Positions 33,240-41,502 are shown, counted from the first letter of the stretch. The stretch: DNA of 64,000 nt from JAEVLT01 sp044598425 (GCA_044598425.1 CP172536.1:682001-746000), one strand, 5' to 3'. A program made the numbers and translations. The notes: generated from the sequence alone by a model not told the origin.

Positions 33240-34478
33240 ATGTCAGTTATTCGGGTAGCAATATTAGGTTTTGGAACAGTTGGTGAAGGTGTCTACAAAA
33301 CAATCCAATCCCATCAAAAAGAGTTAGCAGCTATTTTAGGGAAAAAAGTAGAAGTGGCTGCAGTGTTGATTCGCAACAAAAACAAAGCTCGAGAAATAGA
33401 AGGGAATGTTCTCGTCACAACTGATTTTGATGAAATTTTACATTTGCCTCAGCTCGATGTCGTGATGGAAGCGATCGTAGAACAGGAGCCAAGCTTTACG
33501 TATTTGAAAAAAGCAATCGCCAAAGGCTGCCATATTATCACGGCCAATAAAGAAATGTTTGCCCATCACGGAAAAGAGCTACAAGAGATTGCAAGAAAGA
33601 ACAATGTGTCCATTGGTTTTGAGGCGACGGTAGCGGGAGGCATCCCAATTATTCAAACGCTTAGGCGGTTGTTTCATGTCAATCAAATTCAAAATGTCCA
33701 AGGTATTTTAAATGGTACGTCCAATTTTATTCTTACAGAAATGCGCGAAAAGAAGCAATCTTTTTCGGACGCCTTAAAACAGGCCCAGCAAAATGGTTTC
33801 GCAGAAGCCGATCCGACCAATGATATCGAAGGGATTGATGCTTTTTATAAACTGATGATATTAAGCAAATTGGCTTTTGGACAGGAGCCGAATTGGAAAG
33901 AAGTCGAACTTCATGGAATTACAAAGATCACAAGCGAATGGATTGATAGAGCAGAGAAACTTGGCCTGAGGTTTAAACATATTGCTGCAGTGAGCAAGAA
34001 CGGCAGCCAAGTAACAGGGTCTGTAAAACCCGTTCTTGTTGCGAAAAATCATCCATTTTATTCTATTGAAGGTGTACAAAATGCAGTCAACATTGTCTCC
34101 GATATTGTCGGAAGCATCACATTCCAAGGGCCGGGAGCCGGTATGTTTCCGACTGCAAGCGCCATGCTGGAAGATCTTGTTTATGTTTTGAAAAATAAAG
34201 CAGAAACGATTCTTGAGCTAAAGCAGCGGGCAGAAGAAACGGCAAGCAGCATCCAACAGCCAAAAGGTTTTTGGATTGTCGGCGGCGTATACAAAAAAAG
34301 ATCGAAGCATTCGATTCACTGGATAAGAGAACTGAAGGATGGCTGTTATTTGTTAAAAGCATCAGATGATGAAATTGCCGCGTTGGCGGAACAAAATGAA
34401 GAATTCATATCCTTCCCGATTTATGGAGATGTGGAAAACTTGAATCAAAAAGAAATAACTTTAGCCGCAACTTTTTAA
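33240..34478 (+). CDS. hom: Homoserine dehydrogenase
   Basis: This roughly 412-residue enzyme reduces aspartate semialdehyde to homoserine, the branch point to methionine and threonine. It has an N-terminal NAD(P)-binding motif (GFGTVGEGVY), TANKEMFA, the conserved GILNGTSNFIL and GFAEADPTNDIEGIDA with its catalytic Asp and Lys region, then a C-terminal part without a clear ACT domain. It stands alone, without thrC or thrB, and lies behind a SAM riboswitch, so it seems tied to methionine supply. The ATG at 33240 follows AAAGGGTG; an in-frame ATG at 33222 is a weaker choice. Confidence 0.92.
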   Translation: MSVIRVAILGFGTVGEGVYKTIQSHQKELAAILGKKVEVAAVLIRNKNKAREIEGNVLVTTDFDEILHLPQLDVVMEAIVEQEPSFTYLKKAIAKGCHIITANKEMFAHHGKELQEIARKNNVSIGFEATVAGGIPIIQTLRRLFHVNQIQNVQGILNGTSNFILTEMREKKQSFSDALKQAQQNGFAEADPTNDIEGIDAFYKLMILSKLAFGQEPNWKEVELHGITKITSEWIDRAEKLGLRFKHIAAVSKNGSQVTGSVKPVLVAKNHPFYSIEGVQNAVNIVSDIVGSITFQGPGAGMFPTASAMLEDLVYVLKNKAETILELKQRAEETASSIQQPKGFWIVGGVYKKRSKHSIHWIRELKDGCYLLKASDDEIAALAEQNEEFISFPIYGDVENLNQKEITLAATF

Positions 34479-34495
34479 CATGGCTCGAGCGATAG

Positions 34496-34620
34496 TTTTC
34501 CACAAACTTATGCACAGAATCCCCAAACTTATCAACAATCTAACCATTGATTTGGTAAGGGTTTAATTGAATTATCCACATTATCCAGAACAAAAGGTGC
34601 CGCAGTGAAACTTATCCACA
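34496..34620 (+). promoter_or_regulatory. Cluster of six DnaA-box-like sequences
   Basis: In 125 bases all on the plus strand are TTTTCCACA (34496), TTATGCACA (34508), TTATCAACA (34529), TTATCCACA (34572), TTATCCAGA (34581) and TTATCCACA (34612). Three match the TTATNCACA consensus fully and three have one change. There is no gene in this gap. Such clusters bind DnaA outside the origin in B. subtilis. Confidence 0.8.
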
Positions 34621-34636
34621 GGGTTATTTTCTAACA

Positions 34637-34672
34637 CAAAAAAAGAAGCAGGATCAGGGCCTGCTTCTTTCT
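34637..34672. terminator. Bidirectional terminator between hom and yfhD
   Basis: AAAGAAGCAGG pairs with CCTGCTTCTTT; A- and T-rich flanks serve both the hom and the convergent yfhD transcripts. Confidence 0.8.
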
Positions 34673-34682
34673 GAAAGGGTGG

Positions 34683-34868
34683 TTATTTCTTCTTTGCTTT
34701 AGCGCGCTGTGCAGCTGCATTTGACCGTGCTTGCGCCTCTAAATCCTCTTGATCAGCCAGTTCACGGGAATACTCAACATCGATTCCGTCTGATTTCAGA
34801 TTCTTTGGCACTTGTGGAAGTGATGCTTTATTTTTATCACGAGTTTTATGTTTGTTCGCACGACCCAT
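34683..34868 (-). CDS. yfhD: YfhD family protein
   Basis: This 61-residue, very charged protein has a basic start (MGRANKHKTRDKNK), an acidic middle and an alanine/lysine-rich end (AAAQRAKAKKK). It matches small B. subtilis YfhD, of unknown function. The ribosome site GAAAGGGG lies within one arm of a long inverted repeat (34875-34890 with 34929-34943), so its translation may depend on RNA folding. It lies after yfhE on the same strand. Confidence 0.82.
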   Translation of the reverse strand: MGRANKHKTRDKNKASLPQVPKNLKSDGIDVEYSRELADQEDLEAQARSNAAAQRAKAKKK

Positions 34869-34874
34869 TGCAAA

Positions 34875-34943
34875 AAACCCCTTTCGTTTTTTGATGGGGA
34901 AATGTGATCCCCATTCAATATCTTTAACAAAACGAAAGGGTTT
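34875..34943 (-). promoter_or_regulatory. Inverted repeat covering the yfhD ribosome site
   Basis: AAACCCCTTTCGTTTT (34875-34890) and AAAACGAAAGGGTTT (34929-34943) are complementary over 15 pairs with one bulged base. They enclose a smaller hairpin (ATGGGG/CCCCAT, 34894-34913). In the minus-strand RNA the yfhD Shine-Dalgarno (GAAAGGGG) would be base-paired. There is no T-run placed for termination, so control of translation is the simplest reading. Confidence 0.6.
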
Positions 34944-34954
34944 ATAGATGGTAA

Positions 34955-35083
34955 TTAATACTTTGATCTCCTTTCGTCAAAACCGCCGGCGCGATCAGCC
35001 ATTTTGAATTCCCTTTGATAGTTTACTTCCTGCATACTTGTTAACGTGAATTTCGGTTTTTCCTTCTTCTTTTTTTCCACCAT
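34955..35083 (-). CDS. yfhE: YfhE family small protein
   Basis: This 42-residue protein begins MVEKKKKEKPKF and ends in MADRAGGFDERRSKY; the centre MQEVNYQREFK agrees with what I recall of the short YfhE family. AAAGGA lies about 11 bases before the ATG. It sits directly upstream of yfhD, as in B. subtilis. Function unknown. Confidence 0.75.
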   Translation of the reverse strand: MVEKKKKEKPKFTLTSMQEVNYQREFKMADRAGGFDERRSKY

Positions 35084-35203
35084 TAAGTAATCATTCCTTT
35101 CATACGTACTTTTACATTGTTACCTATTTAAAAAAGAATGATACAAAAGTTTATGAAAAAATGTCTTTCATTTTAGGCAGGAAACCTCTCTCGTCAGTGC
35201 TTT

Positions 35204-35320
35204 TCCAAGGAGCTCCCTATCGACTATGTCGATGAGCACAAAGGAAAGCTTCTGTGAATTTGCTTCGCAGGAACAAGCAGTTGTTGCTTGTTCCGAAGGG
35301 CGCTTGCGCTTTTCTTATTT
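35204..35320 (+). repeat. Dispersed repeat, copy A (partial)
   Basis: It contains CCCTATCGACTA, GATGAGCACAAAGGAAAGC, TTCTGTGAATTTGCTTCGC, AGGAACAAGC and the end GGGCGCTTGCGCTTTTCTTA, shared almost base for base with 40270-40384 and 56540-56632. The left part of the full element is missing. It lies in the yfhE-recX gap. Confidence 0.85.
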
Positions 35321-35365
35321 TACGATGAAAATTGAATATGTTAAAGTAAAGCTGAGGTGAGGCAA

Positions 35366-36163
35366 ATGGCGGTTATCACAAAAATCACCACTCAGCAAAA
35401 AAATATCGGTCGCTACAATGTTTTTTTAGATGAAAAGTTTGCATTTAGTGTAGATGAGGATGTTTTGATTAAATTTCAACTTAAAAAAGGAATGGAACTG
35501 GATGAGTTATCGCTGATGGAAATTCAATATAGCGATGACATCCGCAAAGCTTACAATTCCGCTATCGCTTATTTGGCACGGAGAATACGTTCGGAAAAAG
35601 AAATATGGGACTATTTATTGAAAAAAGAAATGGAAGAACTGGTTATAAACGAAGTAGTTCATAAACTGAAAACACAAAATTACTTGAATGACGAGGAGTA
35701 TGCAGCGGCATATGTCAGAACGCAAATCAACACAACGGATAAAGGCCCCAATGTAATCCGTATGGAATTAATCGATAAAGGAATTCAGAAAGACATCATT
35801 CAAGATTGTCTGCGGGAGTTTACGGGGGAGCAGCAGCTGGAAAAAGCTGTAGGAATCACTCGGAAATTTTTTCAAAAAAATACGAAAGATTCCTTTCACG
35901 TTCTTAAGCAGAAATTGGAGAGTTTATTGTTAAGAAAAGGTTATTCATTCGAAGTCATCCAAAGGGCAATTGCTGAATCAGCCGTTGAGGGAAACAGTGT
36001 GGATGAACTGGAAGCGATCCGCTATCAGGGAGAGAAGGTAAGCCGGAAATATTCCCACTATACGGGCTATGAATACGAGCAAAAAATGAAACAAGCGTTA
36101 TATCGGAAGGGATTTACAATAGACTTAATTGAAAAATTTTTGGACGAGCAGAAACCATCATGA
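35366..36163 (+). CDS. recX: Regulatory protein RecX
   Basis: This 265-residue protein modulates RecA filaments. It shows the helical triple repeats of the RecX family: AIAYLARRIRSEKEIWDYL at about residue 65, LNDEEYAAAYV at about residue 110 and a C-terminal repeat ending in GFTIDLIEKFLDEQ. Bacillus RecX proteins have this long form. The ATG at 35366 follows GAGGTGAGG by 4-5 bases; a GTG nine bases upstream overlaps it. In B. subtilis the gene (yfhG) also follows yfhE. Confidence 0.88.
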   Translation: MAVITKITTQQKNIGRYNVFLDEKFAFSVDEDVLIKFQLKKGMELDELSLMEIQYSDDIRKAYNSAIAYLARRIRSEKEIWDYLLKKEMEELVINEVVHKLKTQNYLNDEEYAAAYVRTQINTTDKGPNVIRMELIDKGIQKDIIQDCLREFTGEQQLEKAVGITRKFFQKNTKDSFHVLKQKLESLLLRKGYSFEVIQRAIAESAVEGNSVDELEAIRYQGEKVSRKYSHYTGYEYEQKMKQALYRKGFTIDLIEKFLDEQKPS

Positions 36164-36206
36164 CGCGGTTCGGATAGGCGTCATAAGAGGGGACTTCATG
36201 ACGCGC
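36160..36206. repeat. TCATGACGC inverted/direct repeat unit
   Basis: ATGACGC (36160-36166) and GCGTCAT (36178-36184) form a hairpin overlapping the recX stop, followed by TCATGACGCGC (36196-36206). The same 11-mer recurs as a perfect inverted pair at 44661-44703. Confidence 0.55.
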
Positions 36207-36225
36207 GAAGGATCTTTCACATGGT

Positions 36226-36621
36226 TCAAATTGGTCCAGAACGGCGTATTATGCCGCCCATATTGACAGCGGTAAATTGAATGTTTGAGCCTTCAAATTC
36301 TTTTTGCAAGCTCTCAGTAAAGCCTCTAATCCAAAACTTGCTTGCTACATAGACCGATTCATTTACTTTTGGTCGAAGTCCCGCAGTGGAGATAATATTT
36401 ATAATATGGCCTTCCCCTTGATAAAGCAGCAACGGCAGAATCGCTTTGGTCATCTGGATGGTGCCAGGAACATTCGTATCAAGCATTTCGTGAATTTGCT
36501 GATCAGATAATTGCTCTAACGGTTCAAAGTGGCCCACTCCAGCATTATTGACGAGCCCGTATACTTGATATCGCTCATCCAGTTTGCGAAGCCCCTGCTC
36601 CAAAAACAATGAAGTCTTCAT
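36226..36621 (-). pseudogene. N-terminally truncated short-chain dehydrogenase
   Basis: The 131 residues cover only the middle of an SDR: NNAGVG after the missing cofactor half, the N at LDTNVPGT, the catalytic Ser region INIISTAG and YVASK. The TGxxxGIG cofactor-binding segment, about 75 residues, is absent, and a TGA stands six codons before the ATG. The C-terminus also ends early. It cannot bind NAD(P) in the usual way, so it is a remnant, though a GAGGAGA ribosome site may still give a peptide. It lies between recX and yfhH. Confidence 0.7.
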
Positions 36622-36717
36622 CCCAATTTCTCCTCACATTAATGAGTTAATTTCTTTCTTAATCATACATAATTTCCTATACTAAAATAAAGACAAATGA
36701 AAAGCAGGGGTGGGAAA

Positions 36718-37041
36718 ATGCAGCAAGAAAAACGATACAGCCAGATGACAGAGCATGAATTAAAGCAAGAAATAGCTGCTTTGACTGAGAAGGCTAGAAA
36801 AGCGGAACAGATGGGAATGGTCAGCGAGTATGCGGTACTTGAACGGAAGGCAGTGATGGCGAAAGCTTACTTATTGGATCCTGAATCATTTAAACCAGGT
36901 GAAATTTACGAGATTGAAAGGGATCCTGGTGCTTATTTTAAAATTGACTATTTAAATGGAGTGTTTGCCTGGGGATATCGCCTGAATGGCAATGGCAAAG
37001 ATGAAGCATTACCTATTTCAATGTTGAAAATGGTAAAATAA
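36718..37041 (+). CDS. yfhH: YfhH (DUF1811) protein
   Basis: This 107-residue protein has a charged helical N-terminal half (SQMTEHELKQEIAALTEKARKAEQ) and a C-terminal small beta domain (PGEIYEIERDPGAYFKIDYLNGVFAWGYRL). It agrees with B. subtilis YfhH, unknown in function. The ATG at 36718 follows CAGGGGTGGG; an in-frame ATG at 36697 lacks a ribosome site. A hairpin with T-rich tail follows. Confidence 0.82.
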   Translation: MQQEKRYSQMTEHELKQEIAALTEKARKAEQMGMVSEYAVLERKAVMAKAYLLDPESFKPGEIYEIERDPGAYFKIDYLNGVFAWGYRLNGNGKDEALPISMLKMVK

Positions 37042-37057
37042 TAAACCGAAAGAGCAA

Positions 37058-37088
37058 AAAACCAGAGACTGAAATCTCTGGCTTATTT
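37058..37088. terminator. Terminator between yfhH and sspK
   Basis: ACCAGAGA and TCTCTGG pair over a short loop, followed by CTTATTTT; it lies between convergent genes. Confidence 0.6.
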
Positions 37089-37246
37089 TACTCCGTCTCC
37101 CGCTGACTTGAAGCACGCATGCGTTCTTGAGGATGAGTATTCGTCGTGCCGTCAGCTCGTTTCGAGGCATATTCTGCCTTTGCACGAGGTTCGCCCTCAA
37201 ATTTATTGTTGTTTTGATTTGGGAAATTGGTCGCCTTATTTCTCAA
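37088..37246 (-). CDS. sspK: Small acid-soluble spore protein K
   Basis: This 52-residue minor SASP has the near-invariant core NQNNNKFEGEPRAKAEYASK followed by RADGTTNTHPQERM. It is made in the forespore. It starts at a TTG (37246) because TTGGAGGGG lies 8 bases before it and the protein then begins (M)RNKATNFPNQ as in B. subtilis; the longer open frame has no conserved sequence. It is a sign that this organism sporulates. Confidence 0.9.
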   Translation of the reverse strand: MRNKATNFPNQNNNKFEGEPRAKAEYASKRADGTTNTHPQERMRASSQRETE

Positions 37247-37376
37247 AAAAAACCCCTCCAACGATTTGAAATGAGACAATCGTAAAAAGCGCTGAATCAT
37301 GCTTTTTACGTACCAATAGTATTTACTTTGTGAAGTTGATTATGTTGTAAGAAAATAACATTGGAGTGAAAACACA

Positions 37377-37643
37377 GTGAATGATTATCAGGAAAGATTG
37401 ACCAAACTTTTATTAGAAAAAAACGACTTTTTATCATATGCACAGGCACGCGTTTGGGTTGAATTGCTTTGGGAGGATTTTGAAGCAACAAATGCTAAGG
37501 CGGGCACTTACTATGGAAGCGAAATGACCGAAAGAATTGTGAAGCAATGGATTGAAAAGTATGGTGAAAATCTGCATGAGTTCGCAGTGGGAAATGCGAA
37601 ATACCAACAATATTTTGCACAAGAAAAACATTCTTTTCATTAA
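37377..37643 (+). CDS. yfhJ: YfhJ, WVELL-motif protein
   Basis: This 88-residue protein carries the name-giving WVELL (RVWVELLWEDFE) in its N-terminal half and a GAXYGxEMTExIVKQWIEKYG-like middle. The family is small, Bacillales-specific and uncharacterised. The GTG at 37377 follows TTGGAGTG. It lies between sspK and yfhP, as in B. subtilis. Confidence 0.85.
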   Translation: MNDYQERLTKLLLEKNDFLSYAQARVWVELLWEDFEATNAKAGTYYGSEMTERIVKQWIEKYGENLHEFAVGNAKYQQYFAQEKHSFH

Positions 37644-37671
37644 AAAGCGCGAGGCACTCGTATGTTTAATA

Positions 37672-37706
37672 GAAAAAAAGCGGTGACGCAATGTCATCGC
37701 TTTTAA
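37672..37706. terminator. Bidirectional terminator between yfhJ and yfhP
   Basis: AAAAGCGGTGAC pairs with GTCATCGCTTTT (one wobble) over a 5-base loop; A- and T-runs flank it. It overlaps the last bases of yfhP. Confidence 0.8.
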
Positions 37707-38683
37707 CTTGGAATGATTTCTAATTTCTTGCGGAGCTTTTCTTCGCTAAAAATCCAACCGGTATACGATGTAATAATATCCAGATTTAAATCCAGCTGGA
37801 CAACTGCGACAAAAGGATAGCGGTTGTTGCTACGATAGCGGAGGTCAATAAACCGGACCTCGTAATAATCGTCGTACTCGTCAACTTCCCAGCGATAAAC
37901 TGGCGAAAAAGAAAGAAACGCGGCAAGATTTTTATCTTTTTTAGCTGCATCTAAAACAGGTGTATCTGGTACAGGGACCCGGTTAAATTGGTCGATGATC
38001 CTGATTTTATTATTTTCAGAGCGTCCAACAAAGAATTGATGTTTGTTCATCACGGCAATTCGCCAGTTGTGAAATCTCATCGTTGGCGCAATAATGATGT
38101 CAGTTGCATCCGGAATGATTTTCAGCACTTTTGCACGAACCTTCCGATGAGCAATGATCCTGAAAATATAGTAAGCAATAATGACAGCATAGATGGCCAA
38201 AAACGTGTACCCAGGATGAGCGCCGGCAACCCAGATTAACAATCCAAGCACATGGATCGCAAAGATGAACGGATCGAATGTATTGATAATCCCAAGGGCA
38301 ACCCATTTTGAAGAAAATGGCCTTAAGGCCTGCGTTCCATAAGCGTTAAAGATATCAACAAACACATGAAGAAAAACAGCCAAAAATGACCACATCCATA
38401 AGTGCAGCAAATTCCCATCTGGAAAAAAAGGATACACTACTGCTAAAATAACAAGAGGCCATAATAAAACAGCCGGTATGGAATGAGTAATTCCGCGATG
38501 ATTGCGAATATAAACAGCATTATTCCGCAATTTTAATACGGTATCAATATCCGGTATTTGGGAACCAACAATTGTCGCAATCAATACGCTGCTTGCTGTA
38601 GTATGACTGCCGGCAACAACAGGATCTAACGTTGCAAGCCCCCCGAGTGCGATGCCCATAACGACATGAGTTGCTGTATCCAA
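37703..38683 (-). CDS. yfhP: YfhP, membrane-bound metal-dependent hydrolase (DUF457)
   Basis: This 326-residue protein begins DTATHVVMGIALGG and has PDID and HRGITHS, the histidine/aspartate pattern of the YdjM/DUF457 membrane hydrolase family, within four to five membrane segments. The C-terminal third is soluble. The start is a TTG at 38683, 10 bases after AAAGGAGG; it gives the family N-terminus and the length of B. subtilis YfhP. It is divergent from mutY, in the conserved order. Confidence 0.85.
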   Translation of the reverse strand: MDTATHVVMGIALGGLATLDPVVAGSHTTASSVLIATIVGSQIPDIDTVLKLRNNAVYIRNHRGITHSIPAVLLWPLVILAVVYPFFPDGNLLHLWMWSFLAVFLHVFVDIFNAYGTQALRPFSSKWVALGIINTFDPFIFAIHVLGLLIWVAGAHPGYTFLAIYAVIIAYYIFRIIAHRKVRAKVLKIIPDATDIIIAPTMRFHNWRIAVMNKHQFFVGRSENNKIRIIDQFNRVPVPDTPVLDAAKKDKNLAAFLSFSPVYRWEVDEYDDYYEVRFIDLRYRSNNRYPFVAVVQLDLNLDIITSYTGWIFSEEKLRKKLEIIPS

Positions 38684-38808
38684 AAGGAAAGGGCCTCCTT
38701 TAACTTGAATTTTTCGAAGGGTAACTTTTTTCAGGCATGGTAATTTCATGGCCTCACTATTATATTCCCACTTTCCGTAATGTTTAACAACTTGGAGGCA
38801 CAAATATA

Positions 38809-39912
38809 ATGGAAAATGAATTGAAAAATATCGAAAAAATAAATATATCTTCCTTTCAAAATGATTTAATCCAATGGTTTAAAGAGGAACAGCGGGATTT
38901 ACCTTGGAGGAAGGATCGAGACCCTTATAAAGTGTGGGTATCTGAAATTATGCTGCAGCAAACAAGAGTTGATACAGTCATTCCTTACTTTAATCGGTTT
39001 ATGGCGCAATTCCCAACTCTTGATGACTTGGCGAATGCTAAAGAAGATCAGGTGCTAAAAGCATGGGAAGGTCTCGGGTATTATTCAAGAGTACGCAATT
39101 TGCATTCTGCTGTAAAAGAAGTGCAAGAAAAGTATCAAAGTGTTGTCCCAAATGCTCAAAAGGAAATATCCGCTTTGAAGGGAGTCGGCTCCTATACCGC
39201 AGGAGCCATATTAAGCATTGCCTATGGGATACCTGAGCCGGCCGTTGATGGAAATGTCATGCGCGTGTTATCTCGAATACTGCTCATTTGGGAGGACATT
39301 GCAAAACCGTCATCAAGAAAAATTTTTGAAAAAGCAGTCAGACAATTAATTGCCCATGAAGATCCTTCGAGCTTCAATCAAGCATTAATGGAATTAGGCG
39401 CATTGATTTGTACGCCTTCATCTCCTTCGTGTTTGCTTTGTCCTGTTCGGGAACATTGTCTTGGTTTCCATGAAGGTGCCGCCAATGAACTTCCGGTTAA
39501 ATCGAAAAAAACAAAGCAACGTGTAGTTCAGCTTGCTGCCATGCTGCTAAAAAATGAAGATGGAGAATTCGTCATTCATAAGCGGTCGAAAAAAGGACTT
39601 TTGGCAAATTTATGGGAATTCCCAACGGTTGAAATCAATCTTAAAGATCAAAATGAGCGGAAGCAAATGGCAAGCCTTTTTTTGGATACGTATGGAATGA
39701 TGTTCGAACGGGAGAAAATGATTGGCAAAATCGAACATGTTTTTTCCCATTTAATTTGGAACATGAATGTTTACACTGGCAAATTAATTGGCAGTCTGCC
39801 TGAAAACGATGATTGGAAGCTTGTATCTCTTAAGGAAATGGATACCTACACGTTCCCGGTTCCCTATCAGAAAATGCGCCAGCTTTACGAAAGAAGGGAG
39901 AAACTGAATTAA
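38809..39912 (+). CDS. mutY: A/G-specific adenine glycosylase
   Basis: This 367-residue repair enzyme removes adenine mispaired with 8-oxoguanine. The HhH-GPD domain shows EIMLQQTRVDTV with its catalytic Glu, LKGVGSYTAGAI and the catalytic Asp in AVDGNVMRV. The 4Fe-4S cluster cysteines follow as C-x6-C-x2-C-x5-C. A C-terminal NUDIX-like domain (about 230-360) recognises 8-oxoG. TTGGAGG lies before the ATG. The stop overlaps convergent yfhS by four bases. Confidence 0.94.
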   Translation: MENELKNIEKINISSFQNDLIQWFKEEQRDLPWRKDRDPYKVWVSEIMLQQTRVDTVIPYFNRFMAQFPTLDDLANAKEDQVLKAWEGLGYYSRVRNLHSAVKEVQEKYQSVVPNAQKEISALKGVGSYTAGAILSIAYGIPEPAVDGNVMRVLSRILLIWEDIAKPSSRKIFEKAVRQLIAHEDPSSFNQALMELGALICTPSSPSCLLCPVREHCLGFHEGAANELPVKSKKTKQRVVQLAAMLLKNEDGEFVIHKRSKKGLLANLWEFPTVEINLKDQNERKQMASLFLDTYGMMFEREKMIGKIEHVFSHLIWNMNVYTGKLIGSLPENDDWKLVSLKEMDTYTFPVPYQKMRQLYERREKLN

Positions 39913-40133
39913 TTATAAGAAGTTTTTGTACCGTGAGTATAATCGGCTTCGTTATGGCGAAGACCACCGCGATTTTCAATTTCTTCAATAATCTCGCGAT
40001 GGATCGTCTGTCCCTCAACATTTAAATAGGGAGCAATTTGTTGCAATGAATGATGAAAAAAGGCTAGCTCACTATTGTCCCATTCTGATTTTGGCAGCAT
40101 GGAAAGCTCAGTCATATCGCGTCCAACATACAT
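39909..40133 (-). CDS. yfhS: YfhS protein
   Basis: This 74-residue hydrophilic protein matches small B. subtilis YfhS in size, sequence style (MYVGRDMTELSMLP, then ENRGGLRHNEADYTHG) and location between mutY and fabL. Its function is not well established. The reverse strand shows GAAAGGGTG just before the ATG. It is convergent with mutY. Confidence 0.8.
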   Translation of the reverse strand: MYVGRDMTELSMLPKSEWDNSELAFFHHSLQQIAPYLNVEGQTIHREIIEEIENRGGLRHNEADYTHGTKTSYN

Positions 40134-40197
40134 GGCGGTTCACCCTTTCATAGTGTGTGTCTAGATTCGAGCGCTCGGCTCCAGAAGCCGGGTTAGC

Positions 40198-40386
40198 TAA
40201 TCAGAATTTATATCTTAACTGCGATAATTGTCTAGCATAGCCGCGCACGAAGGAAAAGCGATAACATTTTCAAGGAGCACCCTATCGACTACGCCGATGA
40301 GCACAAAGGAAAGCTTCTGTGAATTTGCTTCGCAGGAACAAGCGCTTGTTGCTTGTTTCGAAGGGCGCCTGCGCTTTTCTTATTTT
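40198..40386 (+). repeat. Dispersed repeat, copy B
   Basis: It starts TAATCAGAATTTATATCTTAACT, includes GCGATAATTGTCTAGC, CCTATCGACTACG, the 60-base inner module (GCACAAAGGAAAGC to TTTCGAAG) and ends GGGCGCCTGCGCTTTTCTTAT. It has a few changes from the copies at 35 and 56 kb and a shortened left part. A palindromic GAGCGCTCGGCTCC lies just before it. Confidence 0.85.
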
Positions 40387-40460
40387 TCGCAATCAATTGA
40401 GAACTATACCCGAAACGTCTAAAATGAAAACAAGTTTGAATTTTGAAAGGAATGGATTGA

Positions 40461-41210
40461 ATGTCCCAAAAAGTTGCACTAATTACAGGAAGCAGCAGAG
40501 GAATTGGTAAGGCGACAGCGTTGAGACTGGCGCGTGAAGGTTTTGATATTGTCATTAATTATGCGAGAAGCAAAACAGCGGCACTAGAAACAGCTGCCGA
40601 AATTGAAGCTTTAGGAAGAAAAACTTTGGTCGTTAAAGCGAATGTTGGTGATGTGAAAAAAATAAAAGAAATGTTTGCTCAAATTGAAGAGGAATTCGGC
40701 CGGCTTGATGTTTTTGTGAACAACGCAGCATCCGGGGTTCAACGGCCTGTTATGGAGCTGGAAGAAAATCATTGGGATTGGACGCTTAATATCAACAGCA
40801 AAGCACTGCTTTTTTGCGCCCAAGAAGCTGCCACACTGATGGAGAAAAACGGCGGGGGGAAAATTGTTAGCATTAGTTCACTTGGGGCGATTCGTTATTT
40901 GAAAAATTACACAGTCGTGGGCGTGTCGAAAGCAGCGCTTGAAGCGCTGACTCGTTATTTAGCGGTGGAATTAGCGTCAAAAGGGATTATTGTCAATGCT
41001 GTTTCTGGCGGTGCTATCGATACCGAGGCATTGAAGCATTTTCCAAATAGGGAAGAGCTTCTTCAAGAAGCAAAGGAAAAAACTCCTGCCGGCAGAATGG
41101 TGGAGATTGAAGATATCGTCAATTGTGTCATGTTTTTGTTATCTGATCAGTCAAACATGATTCGCGGCCAAACAATTATTGTCGATGGCGGTATTTCGCT
41201 GCTTGTCTAA
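40461..41210 (+). CDS. fabL: Enoyl-ACP reductase III (FabL)
   Basis: This 249-residue NADPH-dependent SDR reduces enoyl-ACP in fatty acid elongation. Rossmann motif is GSSRGIGKATA, followed by NNAASGVQRP, SISSLGAIRY and a Tyr/Lys pair in YTVVGVSKAAL; the end is RGQTIIVDGG. End-to-end similarity to B. subtilis FabL (YgaA) and the yfhS-fabL-sspE order support the name over a generic SDR. Triclosan-tolerant FabL exists beside FabI in Bacillus. GAAAGGAAT lies before the ATG. Confidence 0.9.
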   Translation: MSQKVALITGSSRGIGKATALRLAREGFDIVINYARSKTAALETAAEIEALGRKTLVVKANVGDVKKIKEMFAQIEEEFGRLDVFVNNAASGVQRPVMELEENHWDWTLNINSKALLFCAQEAATLMEKNGGGKIVSISSLGAIRYLKNYTVVGVSKAALEALTRYLAVELASKGIIVNAVSGGAIDTEALKHFPNREELLQEAKEKTPAGRMVEIEDIVNCVMFLLSDQSNMIRGQTIIVDGGISLLV

Positions 41211-41289
41211 CTAGCATTTTTTTTCAAAAAATTATTGGATAGCCTCCGGACGGCTTGGGTAAATTATAAGTCGTGGAGGTGATATTACA

Positions 41290-41502
41290 ATGGCAAACTT
41301 CAACAAACAGCCTAACAAAACACAAGCTGGAACAAACATTCAGGAAGTAAGACAACAAAACGCTCAATCTGCTCAAGGTTCCCAAGGACAATTTGGAACT
41401 GAGTTCGCGAGCGAAACGAATGCCCAAGAAGTAAGACAACAAAACCAACAAGCTGAAGCTCGCAAGTCCCAGAATTCTGGACAATTTGGACAAAACAGCT
41501 AA
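41290..41502 (+). CDS. sspE: Gamma-type small acid-soluble spore protein
   Basis: This 70-residue protein is rich in Gln, Asn and Ala and has two near-identical repeats: NIQEVRQQNAQSAQGSQGQFG-like and NAQEVRQQNQQAEARKSQN, each ending in a GQFG segment, which is where the germination protease cuts. Gamma SASPs are amino acid stores of the spore. GTGGAGGTG lies before the ATG. A terminator follows at once. Confidence 0.93.
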   Translation: MANFNKQPNKTQAGTNIQEVRQQNAQSAQGSQGQFGTEFASETNAQEVRQQNQQAEARKSQNSGQFGQNS

